Notes under the pieces: model-generated
The model's input: the letters and a program-made list of their open reading frames with translations, nothing else
Databases searched by the model: none
What the model was told of the DNA's origin: nothing
Made by a program: the position numbers and the translations under genes
Source of the DNA: Abiotrophia sp938010525
GTDB taxonomy: Bacteria > Bacillota > Bacilli > Lactobacillales > Aerococcaceae
DNA: 64,000 nt
Reading direction: 5' to 3'
Assembly: GCF_938010525.1 (NCBI RefSeq)
Contig: NZ_CALLVK010000021.1
Location: 1-64,000 of the forward strand
In this document: in pieces, positions 40,485 through 49,290 of the stretch
Layout of the letters: each line of letters starts with the position of its first letter
How positions within the stretch are numbered: the stretch's first letter is position 1

Positions 40485-42272
40485 TTAATAATATAGCCAG
40501 GTTCCACGGTTAGTGTCCCAATACCATCGTCCTTGACGTGGAGTAGAATCGAGGACACCGTCACCATCATCATCGAAGTAATCGAAAACAGGTGCAGGTT
40601 CTACGTTAGGGTTGTTAAGTTCAGACTGAGAAGGCAACTCAGGAGTAGATGAGTTGCTCGCTGCTGATGATTCACTACTTGAAGCACTTGATTCAGTTGC
40701 GTTAGTTTGGCCTTGGGCAAACTCCACTAAGGTCTTCACGATTGAAGCCACATTAGTATTCGCAGTTTCTCCATCGCCAGGTGCACCGAGAACTACAACA
40801 ATCACGGATTTCCCGTTCATCTCAATAATTGCCGCATAATGGTGCATACTCCCCACTTGATCAGGTGTCGTCATTTCATAACGACGTGTCACATCTTTCA
40901 GGTCTGTTGGGAACTTGGTGGAAACCGGAGTCTTAAGAACGGCTTCTTTAAGCGCTGCACTCACCTTATCATTAACTAACTTATCTTGGGCAAGCTGATT
41001 CAACAAATTAGCCAAGTCATAGGCACTTGTGGTCACACCTGTAATATCACCTGCCTCATTCAAGGCTAGATTAGCACTAATCTTTGTTGAATAGTAGCCT
41101 TGGCTATTAAGCCAGAGATTCAATTCATTTGCGCCACCTACTTGTTGAATTAAGTAGTTCATGGCTGTTGCATCTTGGGCTACCACTACTGCATCAATTA
41201 ATTCTTGGATAGTAATCTTCGAGCCAATAGCGTGCGTTGCCATAGCTGTCTCTCCCGTCCCTACACGGAGAGCTTCTTGAATTTCAACTTCAGTTGTTAG
41301 TTCGAACTTTTTCTCATCAATCAATTGATAGGTCCGCGCTAATACAAACCATGCAAAAAGGTTAGATGCGTCACTAGACTTAGTACTTGATAAGTAAGGA
41401 GCTTTGCTACCGACTTCTTGAAGAGCCACGACTTGTTTACCATCGGACTTGAACACTGCCTCTAAAGCTTTCACTTGATCTTGACTCAGACCTAAATCCG
41501 GTGTTTGATATTCAAGTTGTTCGGCGTAGTTAAGGCTGTCCGCCTTGATGGCCAAGGACACCTTACTACCAGCTGCTTTAGTAATTTGATAGCTTGGGTC
41601 CACATAACGTAAGACTAAATTGTTAGCTTCCTTGACTAAAGAGTAGTCTGTTAAGTCGCTACCATCTACGGAAAATTTGAATGTATCACGGGTCAAATTC
41701 TCTAGTGGTTGCTCAAAAGTCAGAGTGACCGTCACAAAAGGATAGGCAGAAAGATCTGCTTGTTTACTTTTGGCTTGAAGGCTTGGTGTACTACTTGATT
41801 CTTCCTTGCTGGACTCCTGCGCTACTTGGCTAGAGCTTGATGATGTTGGTGTTTCAGTATTTTGATTTCCCCATTTAATCCCTACGGCATTCAAGGCTTG
41901 TGGTAAGTACTTAGGCAACTCCGGACCATATAGGAAAGCCAAGAATAAAAGAATTAAAACAAGCACCATCTGTAGAATACTAAAAATAACTCGCATAAAA
42001 CCACGACGACGTTTTGGTTTAAATTCAGGAACTAATTCTTCCTCATCATCTTGGGATGAAAAATCAAAATTCTGAATTTCTTGGGTATTACGCCACGCTT
42101 CATACTCCGTTGTCTGGTGTAAATCATCATGAGGCAGAACTGTGTTCGAATCGAATGCTTCATCATTCTCATAATGTGGTTCCCTCACCACTTTTTTATC
42201 CGCAAATGAATAACCACAACGGGCACAGTGTGTCTTACTTCTGACTGGCTTGCCACAGTTTGGACATTGCAT
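40485..42272 (-). CDS. zinc-ribbon, membrane-anchored beta-lactamase-fold protein, probably non-catalytic
   Basis: This 595-residue protein begins with a four-Cys zinc ribbon (CPNCG and CARCG). A membrane span lies at about 94-115, a Ser-rich stretch at about 140-170, then an extracellular domain. Residues of about 265-510 resemble class A beta-lactamases and D,D-peptidases. The catalytic motifs look lost: the SxxK helix reads ASNLFAWFVLARTY, the SDN loop reads QDATAMNYLI, and the KTG strand reads QVGSMHHYAAI. An SSTK run lies a few residues before the helix but is out of register. The C-terminus has an acidic DDDGDGVLD calcium-type loop and a WYWDTNRGTWLYY end. A structural or binding role seems likely. 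Confidence 0.78.
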   Translation of the reverse strand: MQCPNCGKPVRSKTHCARCGYSFADKKVVREPHYENDEAFDSNTVLPHDDLHQTTEYEAWRNTQEIQNFDFSSQDDEEELVPEFKPKRRRGFMRVIFSILQMVLVLILLFLAFLYGPELPKYLPQALNAVGIKWGNQNTETPTSSSSSQVAQESSKEESSSTPSLQAKSKQADLSAYPFVTVTLTFEQPLENLTRDTFKFSVDGSDLTDYSLVKEANNLVLRYVDPSYQITKAAGSKVSLAIKADSLNYAEQLEYQTPDLGLSQDQVKALEAVFKSDGKQVVALQEVGSKAPYLSSTKSSDASNLFAWFVLARTYQLIDEKKFELTTEVEIQEALRVGTGETAMATHAIGSKITIQELIDAVVVAQDATAMNYLIQQVGGANELNLWLNSQGYYSTKISANLALNEAGDITGVTTSAYDLANLLNQLAQDKLVNDKVSAALKEAVLKTPVSTKFPTDLKDVTRRYEMTTPDQVGSMHHYAAIIEMNGKSVIVVVLGAPGDGETANTNVASIVKTLVEFAQGQTNATESSASSSESSAASNSSTPELPSQSELNNPNVEPAPVFDYFDDDGDGVLDSTPRQGRWYWDTNRGTWLYY

Positions 42273-42362
42273 ATCTTAAATCCCTCCTCTAATTAGGTTG
42301 CTACCTATTCCCTACAATTCTATCATAGAATAGCTAAAAATTAAAGCGCCTTATCACAATAA

Positions 42363-43544
42363 TTAGCCCTTGCTCCCCTTGACCAAGACTAATACTTTCA
42401 AGTAATCACTGCGCTCATCTTCTGACCGCGGGAAATCCTCTCCTAAGCCAAAATGAGCCTTCAGTTCAGCACCCGGACACGCTGCCAAGCAATCTGCTTT
42501 AAAGCGTTCTAACGAATAGGCCGAGTGATTGGTAGACAAGACTAATTGACCACCTGGGGCCACCAAACACCAAAGATCTGCCGCAAGATGGCCATAATTT
42601 TTTAGGGCAGAGAAGGTATATTTCTTCGTTCGCGCAAAACTAGGTGGGTCACATACAACTCGATCAAAGGTCAGTCCTTTACGCTTAGCATAACGGATAT
42701 AGTCGAAGACATCCATAACGCGAATTTCATGTGCTTGGCTAGGTGACTCTATCCCATTAAGCGCGAAGTTTTCTTGCGTCTTAGCTAGGCTACGATTAGC
42801 CACATCTACGCTAACGGTTTGGCTTGCGCCCCCCATTGCAGCCGCTACTGAGAAGCCACCTGTATAACTGAAGAGGTTTAAGAGACTTTTGCCGGCAGCT
42901 CCTTGCATGATATAGTCTCTCACCTGACGTTGATCTAAGAAGAGTCCAGTCATCCATTCTTGTCCTAGATGGATGGCATAGTGAATACCATTTTCGCGAA
43001 TAGTGACTGGTGAGGGTGCTAGCTGACCTTCAAGGTGGCTAATAGCTTGTTCAGCCACCTGCTGGTCAAAACGCTGAGTTTCATAGATTCCTAAGATATT
43101 GACAATATTAGCTTTAAGAGCTGATACTAGCTCATCGCGGTAATGATAAATCCCTTGAGAATACCAATTAAGTTGGATAAATCCTGCATACCAATCCACT
43201 GTTACTCCGCCCAAGCCATCTCCTTCTCCATTGATAAGGCGAAAGGCAGTTAAGTCTGAACGCTTAAAATAGGACTGACGCTGAGACAAGGCCTCTTGAA
43301 CCCGTTGCTCTAACCAGTTAGCGTCTAACTGACTATTCTGAGTTAGCAACCAACCTAAGCCCTTCTGTTGGCGCCCGACTAGCATGAGTCCCAGCCACTG
43401 CCCCGTCACCGACTTTAAGCCTACTACGCTTCCTTCGGCTAGCCGCTCAGCTACTTCTGGCTCCATGACATCAGCTAACTGAATCAGCGCCTTGCCCTTT
43501 TTCAGCCCTTGACTGGCTTTCTTCTTCATGATTAGTGTATTCAT
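42363..43544 (-). CDS. class I rRNA methyltransferase, RlmI family
   Basis: This 393-residue SAM enzyme belongs to the RlmI (23S rRNA m5C) family. It has an N-terminal PUA domain (about 15-85), then an EEHUD-like region and a Rossmann domain with NLFSYTGGFSVAAAMGG at about 222 and the CDPPSFARTKK catalytic loop at about 307. The target base is inferred from the family. AAAGGAG in the end of the HD gene serves its start, so the pair is likely translated together. Confidence 0.92.
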   Translation of the reverse strand: MNTLIMKKKASQGLKKGKALIQLADVMEPEVAERLAEGSVVGLKSVTGQWLGLMLVGRQQKGLGWLLTQNSQLDANWLEQRVQEALSQRQSYFKRSDLTAFRLINGEGDGLGGVTVDWYAGFIQLNWYSQGIYHYRDELVSALKANIVNILGIYETQRFDQQVAEQAISHLEGQLAPSPVTIRENGIHYAIHLGQEWMTGLFLDQRQVRDYIMQGAAGKSLLNLFSYTGGFSVAAAMGGASQTVSVDVANRSLAKTQENFALNGIESPSQAHEIRVMDVFDYIRYAKRKGLTFDRVVCDPPSFARTKKYTFSALKNYGHLAADLWCLVAPGGQLVLSTNHSAYSLERFKADCLAACPGAELKAHFGLGEDFPRSEDERSDYLKVLVLVKGSKG

Positions 43545-44189
43545 CTAACATTCTCCTTTGATTTCAGCCCAGAATTGTGCCAGATATTGGCGCATAAAAG
43601 CAGTTCTCTCTTGGGCTAGAGCACGGCCAGATGCGGTATTCATCAAGTCAGCCAACTTTAATAATTTCTCATCAAAATGGGCCAGGCTACTCTGATTTTG
43701 ACGATAATCTTCTTGACTTAATTGGGACAAATCACGAGGAGGCAAGTCATTATAGAGATCATGTCCTCGTGAACCTCCATAATAAAAGGTACGAGCTATG
43801 CCAATTGCCCCTAAGGCATCTAGTCGGTCTGCATCCTGTACAATTTGCCCTTCAAGTGATAGAGATTGTTTTTCTTGCAGATTTTTGCTAAAAGACTGGC
43901 GGTCCATAATTTCTAAAATAGTATCTCTCTCTGGTAAAGTTGCTCCTGCTTGTATTAGAAGCTCTGCTACTTCTCTGCGCGCTTGAGCTGGATTCGATGT
44001 CACCTTATCATCAATGACATCATGCAACCAAGCTGCAGCTAGCACAATGGAGGTTTTAATGGGCTGTGATTCAGCTACCATCAAACGCTGAGCATTGGCA
44101 ACCACACGTTCAAGGTGCTGAACATCGTGTCCTGTCTTATCTTGTGCCATACGTTGACGCGCAAAAGCTTCAATGATTCCTAAATCCAT
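43545..44189 (-). CDS. HD domain phosphohydrolase
   Basis: This 214-residue metal-dependent hydrolase of the HD superfamily resembles the YedJ type. The metal ligands appear as H in TGHDVQHLERV, the HD pair in AAWLHDVIDDK, and D in VQDADRLDALGAIGIAR. Family members act on phosphorylated small molecules; the substrate here is unknown. It ends at the start region of the RlmI-type gene (one transcript) and is preceded by a 220-base gap that holds a long perfect hairpin. Confidence 0.88.
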   Translation of the reverse strand: MDLGIIEAFARQRMAQDKTGHDVQHLERVVANAQRLMVAESQPIKTSIVLAAAWLHDVIDDKVTSNPAQARREVAELLIQAGATLPERDTILEIMDRQSFSKNLQEKQSLSLEGQIVQDADRLDALGAIGIARTFYYGGSRGHDLYNDLPPRDLSQLSQEDYRQNQSSLAHFDEKLLKLADLMNTASGRALAQERTAFMRQYLAQFWAEIKGEC

Positions 44190-44324
44190 TCCCTGTCACA
44201 CTCCTTTCTTGTATTCTAGCATAAGATCCCTGGCTAAGGCTAGTCACCTTATAACAGAACTAGCCCTTCAAAAAATAAGTAAATTGTGTTTTTGCATTCT
44301 GGAAACTGAAAAAGCCAGGAATAA

Positions 44325-44372
44325 ACTTCACCCCATAAGTTAGATTAGAAAATCTAACTTATGGGGTGAAGT
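44325..44372. repeat. 22-base-pair perfect hairpin
   Basis: ACTTCACCCCATAAGTTAGATT (first 20 bases exact at 44325-44344) is followed by a four-base AGAA loop and its exact reverse complement at 44351-44372. It lies between the secreted protein stop (44410) and the HD gene start (44189). The minus-strand tail TTTATT is weak, so it may be a terminator or a palindromic element. Confidence 0.85.
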
Positions 44373-44409
44373 GCACTTATTAAACAACCTTACTGTAGTC
44401 AACGAAAGA

Positions 44410-45654
44410 CTATTCTTGTGGTGTCTGACTTAAGATTTTATTTAGTAGAGATTGGTATTCCTGGGCAGAAAGGCGTTTGAGCTCCGTAATATCTGGTAAG
44501 TGCTCTTGGCTAGGGCTCAACTCATAATCCACTACATAGTCATAAGAGCGTGTATAGGCAGGATTATTATTGAAAAGGTTAAGGTTGGTATCTTCCACCA
44601 CCCCCAAAAGAGTCATACGATAGCTTTGTTCCTTAGGATTCACTCGCAAGCTAAACCGCTTGAGCTTTTGGAGCACAGGACTGGTCTTTAATTGCATAGC
44701 TTTTAGAAAATCTACCTTACCAGTCGCGATGTCGGCAATGCGGTTGAGGCCAAACTCGCCTTTGCGAATCTTAGCCGACACCTCCCCTTGGAGGTCCAAA
44801 CCGACCCCCTTACCTACCAAATCTAGATGGGGATTGAGTTTTAGACTAGGGCCTTTGTCACTTGCTTCCCACTCCATCTTAAGACGATAATCCAGATGTA
44901 AGTTACGTGTCTGGTCAAAGAGAAACTCCGGAATTTCAGTCAACTCTGCACTGGTCATCACGGTCCCTTTGAACTCATGAATCTTAGCTTCCGGCAACTG
45001 GCTCAACTTCTTGCGGTTGGGCTCTAAGAAAAGCAACTGGAAAGCTTCTTGATCTAAGCCAACTTGCTTGAGCTGTTCCTTGCTAAGTTCGATATAATAG
45101 TTATCATAGGCTTCTAAGGCCTTGAGCTGCTCCGTTGTCAAAGACAATTCAGGGAAGAAAGTCATGCTTGCTAATAATTGACTATGCTTAATATAGACAT
45201 GAGAGAGATTATCATAAGTCATCAAATCGAGTTGATACTTAAGACCTTCGCCTTTATCGCCATAATAGGTTAATTGTATCTTAGCAATACCACGACTACG
45301 GTCCCCCACCGCTTGTACTTGGGCCGTATACGCTCGATCCTTGACGTAGGTAAAACCATAACGTACCTGGTAGATTTTTAACTCATGCATAGCATCAAGA
45401 GCGGCCTGCAATAGTTCTGGTTTGGATAGTTGCGGTTCAGCCGAACTCTCAGCAGAAGTGGAGACCATTTCGGATTCAGCTACAGAACTAGCACTCTCAG
45501 ACGCGGTGGCTAGGCTTTCTACTTGGCTTGTTGAGTCTACTTGCTCAGAATCTGATTGGGCACCTACTGCCTCTGCGCCCCCTAATATAAGCGCTAAGCC
45601 TAAGGCCAAAACTCCATAAGAAAAAGGCTTAATTGCTCTTGGTTTGATTGACAT
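44410..45654 (-). CDS. secreted protein of unknown function
   Basis: This 414-residue exported protein has a signal peptide with a hydrophobic core (FSYGVLALGLALILGG) and a likely cleavage site near AVGA-QS. A Ser/Thr/Glu-rich linker of about 50 residues follows. The remainder looks like a beta-rich LolA/LppX-like domain (about 75-400) with repeated long strands such as KIYQVRYGFTYVKD and SFRLKMEW-type segments. No lipobox or wall-anchor motif is present. The architecture resembles the DUF6612-like secreted proteins of lactic acid bacteria, but I cannot assign a function. GAGGTGAC sets the start. Confidence 0.75.
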   Translation of the reverse strand: MSIKPRAIKPFSYGVLALGLALILGGAEAVGAQSDSEQVDSTSQVESLATASESASSVAESEMVSTSAESSAEPQLSKPELLQAALDAMHELKIYQVRYGFTYVKDRAYTAQVQAVGDRSRGIAKIQLTYYGDKGEGLKYQLDLMTYDNLSHVYIKHSQLLASMTFFPELSLTTEQLKALEAYDNYYIELSKEQLKQVGLDQEAFQLLFLEPNRKKLSQLPEAKIHEFKGTVMTSAELTEIPEFLFDQTRNLHLDYRLKMEWEASDKGPSLKLNPHLDLVGKGVGLDLQGEVSAKIRKGEFGLNRIADIATGKVDFLKAMQLKTSPVLQKLKRFSLRVNPKEQSYRMTLLGVVEDTNLNLFNNNPAYTRSYDYVVDYELSPSQEHLPDITELKRLSAQEYQSLLNKILSQTPQE

Positions 45655-45777
45655 TTTGTCACCTCATTCCGTTTCCGAAAATCATACAAATTCATCAGTC
45701 AGTTTAACACTCTAAGGGGCAAAAGTAAACTAAAATCACCCTAGTTAAGACTTTCTTAGAAAAGCCAAGCATAATTC

Positions 45778-45824
45778 AACAGCCCTCCACTAGTTGGATG
45801 ATTTTCCAAGTAATGGGGGCTGTT
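45778..45824 (-). terminator. terminator of pdp unit
   Basis: AACAGCCC pairs with GGGCTGTT, with inner pairing of CACTAGTTGG to CCAAGTAATG. The T-run is better on the plus strand, so minus-strand termination is less sure. Confidence 0.55.
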
Positions 45825-45840
45825 TTATTAGCTTATGGGC

Positions 45841-47142
45841 TTATTCCACAATAACTTTGCGAATTAATTCTGGCACCTGAGCGGAGTCGGCAATCGAAAC
45901 GGCAGCAGACAAGCGAGCCAAGACCTCACTCACATCTTCTCGGTTACTGTGTAAAATCGCAAGTGGCTGGCCTGCCTGGATCGAATCCCCAACCTTAACA
46001 CAGAGTTCAATCCCTACAGCTGGGTCGATAATATCTTCCTTGGTCTCACGTCCAGCGCCTAAAATCATAGCGGCTACCCCAACTTCATCAGCCACCCATT
46101 GGCTGACTACACCCGAACATTGGGCTAGGAATGGAATGTGATAGCGAGCTTGAGGCAACAAGTCTAGATTATCCACAATTCTCGTATCCCCGCCTTGGTT
46201 AGCAAGGAAAGTCTTGAAGACTTCCAAGGCACGTCCTGAGTCAATTTGTTCTTGCAGGAGGGCTTTGCCTTCTTCTAGACTAGTTACTCGATTTGCTGCT
46301 AGCAACATTTGACCGCCTAAAACCAAGCAAAGCTCTGTTAAATCTTCTGGTCCTTGGCCTTGAAGGGTCTGGATGGCTTCCTTGACCTCTAAGGCATTCC
46401 CAATCATATAGCCTAAAGGCTGGCTCATATCAGAAATAACAGCCAGGGTCTTACGGCCCACTTGGCGCCCAATCTTCACCATGGTATGAGCCAGAGCTTC
46501 AGCATCTGCCAAGGTCTTCATAAAGGCTCCTTCACCAGTCTTAACGTCTAGGACAATGGCATCCGCCCCAGCCGCAATTTTCTTACTCATAATCGAGCTA
46601 GCGATCAAGGGAATGGATTGGACGGTCCCCGTCACATCCCGCAAGGCATAAAGTTTTTTATCAGCAGGGGTCAGGTTCCCACTTTGCCCAACGACCGCAA
46701 TCTTGTAGCGATTGACATGATCAATAAAGTCTTGAGGTGATAGGGTTACGGAGAAGCCAGGGATGGCTTCTAATTTATCAGTTGTCCCGCCCGTATGGCC
46801 CAAGCCACGACCACTCATTTTAGCAACTGGCACACCACAGGCAGCTACTAGAGGTGCTAGCACCAGGGTAGTTGTATCGCCCACGCCACCCGTTGAGTGT
46901 TTATCGACTTTGACACCATGAATAGCGGATAAATCAATCTCATCCCCTGACTTGACCATGGCCATGGTTAAATAGCTGGCTTCTTCTTCCGTCATTCCCT
47001 TGAAATAGATAGCCATTGCTAAAGCGCTCATCTGATAATCAGGTATCGTGCCATCTGTATAACCGGCAATCAGGAAATTGATTTCTTCCTGACTCAAGGC
47101 CAGGCCTGCTTGTTTTTTCTCGATTAGGTCTACTACCCGCAT
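45841..47142 (-). CDS. pdp: pyrimidine-nucleoside phosphorylase
   Basis: This 433-residue salvage enzyme splits uridine, thymidine and deoxyuridine with phosphate. The phosphate and substrate motif is clear in KVDKHSTGGVGDTTTLV and KMSGRGLGHTGGTTDKLEAIPG near residues 80-125. The length and the C-terminal domain are typical. With rpiA just upstream (stop to start one base apart) the unit links nucleoside breakdown to the pentose phosphate pathway. Confidence 0.95.
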   Translation of the reverse strand: MRVVDLIEKKQAGLALSQEEINFLIAGYTDGTIPDYQMSALAMAIYFKGMTEEEASYLTMAMVKSGDEIDLSAIHGVKVDKHSTGGVGDTTTLVLAPLVAACGVPVAKMSGRGLGHTGGTTDKLEAIPGFSVTLSPQDFIDHVNRYKIAVVGQSGNLTPADKKLYALRDVTGTVQSIPLIASSIMSKKIAAGADAIVLDVKTGEGAFMKTLADAEALAHTMVKIGRQVGRKTLAVISDMSQPLGYMIGNALEVKEAIQTLQGQGPEDLTELCLVLGGQMLLAANRVTSLEEGKALLQEQIDSGRALEVFKTFLANQGGDTRIVDNLDLLPQARYHIPFLAQCSGVVSQWVADEVGVAAMILGAGRETKEDIIDPAVGIELCVKVGDSIQAGQPLAILHSNREDVSEVLARLSAAVSIADSAQVPELIRKVIVE

Positions 47143-47856
47143 TTAATTCACCTCAATTGTCATTGGCTCGGCTTGATCTTTCTGATAAAGGAGGATGCTA
47201 CCGTCAGCACGTCCCACCAAGAAAGTATCACATACGTCTAGGAAGAGGCCATGTTCGACTACCCCTACCGTATTCTTCAATTCATGGGCTAGTTGGTGAG
47301 GATAAGGAATTTGGCCTAGTTTTAAGTCGATAATGTAGTTGCCAGAATCTGTCATATAGAGCGAATCAGACCCAACTTTACGGAAGCTTGGTTCTAGGCC
47401 TGCCGCCATCAATTGACGGAAAAGATTCCAGGACCCAAACTGCACCACCTCAACAGGCAAGGGGAAAGCTCCTAAAGTATCGACAACCTTGTCTTCGCCT
47501 ACAACCCATATAGAACGCTTGGCATTCTTAGCCACAATCTTTTCATGCAAGAGGGCACCACCGCCCCCTTTGATGCCATAGAAATCACGGGTCACTTCAT
47601 CCGCCCCGTCAACGACCAAATCAATATGGTTGACCCGATCTAAATCCATGATGGTAATGCCTAACTTAAGGGCTTGTTCCGCTGCCCGACGAGAAGTAGC
47701 TACGCCTACAATTTGTTTGAGGCGGCCATCCGCAATACGAGCACCTAATTCTTCAACAAACCAATAAGCCGTTGATCCGGTTCCTAAACCAACCACCATA
47801 CCATCTTTGACATAGTTAGCAGCGTAACGACCGACTAGTTCCTTGGTATCTACCAT
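47143..47856 (-). CDS. rpiA: ribose-5-phosphate isomerase A
   Basis: This 237-residue enzyme interconverts ribose-5-phosphate and ribulose-5-phosphate. Motifs include VVGLGTGSTAYWFVEEL, VDGADEVTRDFYGIKGGGGALLHEKIVA and the catalytic Glu and Lys in those. It lies between the flavodoxin-like gene and pdp with no gaps, so all three are probably one transcript. It can take up the ribose-phosphate produced after pdp acts. Confidence 0.96.
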   Translation of the reverse strand: MVDTKELVGRYAANYVKDGMVVGLGTGSTAYWFVEELGARIADGRLKQIVGVATSRRAAEQALKLGITIMDLDRVNHIDLVVDGADEVTRDFYGIKGGGGALLHEKIVAKNAKRSIWVVGEDKVVDTLGAFPLPVEVVQFGSWNLFRQLMAAGLEPSFRKVGSDSLYMTDSGNYIIDLKLGQIPYPHQLAHELKNTVGVVEHGLFLDVCDTFLVGRADGSILLYQKDQAEPMTIEVN

Positions 47857-48402
47857 TTATTTTGCTCCTTTCTGAATAGCACGAACCCGAGCCACCAAAG
47901 GCTCCAGAGAAGATTCTTCGGTTGCATCATAAGTGGTCCCATATGTCTCTAGCATGGAGCGCTCTACGTCACCCAAACTAACTGTATCTAGGGAATGCTC
48001 TTTGGTATCTTCTAGTTGCTTAGCTAAGCGTTGCATAAAGTCGAGGCGCTTATAGACGATTGTCCCACGAAAATGGAATTCAGTGATACGCTCTAAGACT
48101 TCTGGCTTGAAGGCCGCCGCCATGAGAGGATCAAAGTTGGTTAAGTCTGGATTGGAGAGACCAACCGTGTAGAGAATCCAAGACTTGTCAGGCCAGGCCT
48201 CTATCCATTCTTGATAAACAGGAGCACCTTCTAAACGCCCTTCCAAAATACAGGTTCCAAGAATCATAATCTGACTCTCTGCCAGGAGTGTATCGGTGAC
48301 CTCATTATGAGCACAGACACGGCAATTAAGTACTTTGGCGATTTGCTCAGCATAGCGTTTGGTCGAGCCATAACGTGACATATAGACCACTAAACAGTTC
48401 AT
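47857..48402 (-). CDS. flavodoxin-domain protein (HemG-like)
   Basis: This protein of about 181 residues has a flavodoxin fold: the FMN-phosphate loop SRYGSTKRYAEQIA is at the N-terminus and ILGTCILEGRLEG follows at about 50. It resembles flavodoxin_5/HemG-like proteins, but heme genes are absent here, so a redox role of another kind is likely. The ATG at 48400-48402, nine bases after AAAGGG, is chosen over two in-frame codons upstream. It heads the rpiA-pdp unit. Confidence 0.85.
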   Translation of the reverse strand: MNCLVVYMSRYGSTKRYAEQIAKVLNCRVCAHNEVTDTLLAESQIMILGTCILEGRLEGAPVYQEWIEAWPDKSWILYTVGLSNPDLTNFDPLMAAAFKPEVLERITEFHFRGTIVYKRLDFMQRLAKQLEDTKEHSLDTVSLGDVERSMLETYGTTYDATEESSLEPLVARVRAIQKGAK

Positions 48403-48470
48403 TACTTCCATCCCTTTCTGCATACATTACGGGTTACTCGCGACTGACTTACGGGCACCCTTACATTCCT

Positions 48471-48479
48471 ATTGTACCA
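48471..48479 (-). promoter_or_regulatory. extended -10 promoter of flavodoxin-rpiA-pdp
   Basis: TGGTACAAT on the minus strand is an extended -10 (TGn plus TACAAT), with no good -35. It faces the CpXC promoter at 48527. Confidence 0.5.
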
Positions 48480-48526
48480 CATTTTTCTTATTCTAAGTAG
48501 CTTGAGATAGATTTCGCATTTTTTTT

Positions 48527-48535
48527 TGATATAAT
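48527..48535 (+). promoter_or_regulatory. extended -10 promoter of CpXC gene
   Basis: TGATATAAT is an extended -10 with a perfect TATAAT, about 30 bases before the start codon. No clear -35. Confidence 0.6.
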
Positions 48536-48565
48536 AAAAGAAAGATTGATGAAGGAGGCTTCACC

Positions 48566-49243
48566 ATGCCTGAACTCCACCTGACTTGCCCTGTCTGTCA
48601 GACCCAAGTAGATAAAGACTACCCTACTCACCTTAATAGCAAGACCCAAGCGCCTTTAGCGCGTGATCTCTTCGAAGGTCAACTCTTCCGCTTCGAGTGC
48701 CCTACTTGCGGTGCTGAGCGTCAACTAACTTATCAATTCCTCTATCATAATCCGCAAGCTGCCTATATGATTTTTCTCCTGCCCCATTATCTGGAAGAAA
48801 AAGATCGTCTAGAAGACGATTTGGAGCAAATCTTGGAAGGCCTCAACTTCTCCTTAGACCACTACCAACTGCGCTTGGTGACAAGCGTTCCTGAATTACT
48901 AGAGAAGATCCAAATTCTGGAATCCGGCCATGATGACCGCATCATTGAAGCAGTCAAAATCCTGACGGATGGGCTCTTTGCAACCGAGAAGCCTGATACA
49001 CCGGTTAAGGCGCGCTACTACTATCCGAGCAAAGGTGCTGAGCGCATCCTCTATGTAACGGACCAAGATCAAATTCTAGTCGACTTACACCAGAAGCTCA
49101 TTGACTTCGTCAAAGGCAAATACCGCAAAATCTTGGAAGAGGACTTACGCGGCGACTTCCACTATATTGGCTACCGCTGGGCGCTAGATTTGCTAGAAGG
49201 GAAGAAGCCTGAAAGCCAGCCAGCTAGTGACAATGAAAAATAG
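48566..49243 (+). CDS. CpXC domain-containing protein
   Basis: This 225-residue protein starts with two Cys pairs (LTCPVCQTQ and FECPTCGAE, about residues 8-50) that form the CpXC zinc-ribbon-like domain. It is followed by a mostly helical and acidic region. The family has no proven function. It stands alone between a divergent promoter and a terminator. GAAGGAGGC gives a strong ribosome site. The lack of a signal peptide indicates a cytoplasmic protein. Confidence 0.85.
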   Translation: MPELHLTCPVCQTQVDKDYPTHLNSKTQAPLARDLFEGQLFRFECPTCGAERQLTYQFLYHNPQAAYMIFLLPHYLEEKDRLEDDLEQILEGLNFSLDHYQLRLVTSVPELLEKIQILESGHDDRIIEAVKILTDGLFATEKPDTPVKARYYYPSKGAERILYVTDQDQILVDLHQKLIDFVKGKYRKILEEDLRGDFHYIGYRWALDLLEGKKPESQPASDNEK

Positions 49244-49256
49244 CATATGCTAACTA

Positions 49257-49287
49257 AATAAGCCAGTCCCTAAGGGGCTGGCTTATT
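49257..49287. terminator. bidirectional terminator
   Basis: AATAAGCCAGTCCC pairs with GGGCTGGCTTATT (13 of 14 pairs) between convergent CpXC and yaaA genes. Confidence 0.88.
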
Positions 49288-49290
49288 CCT

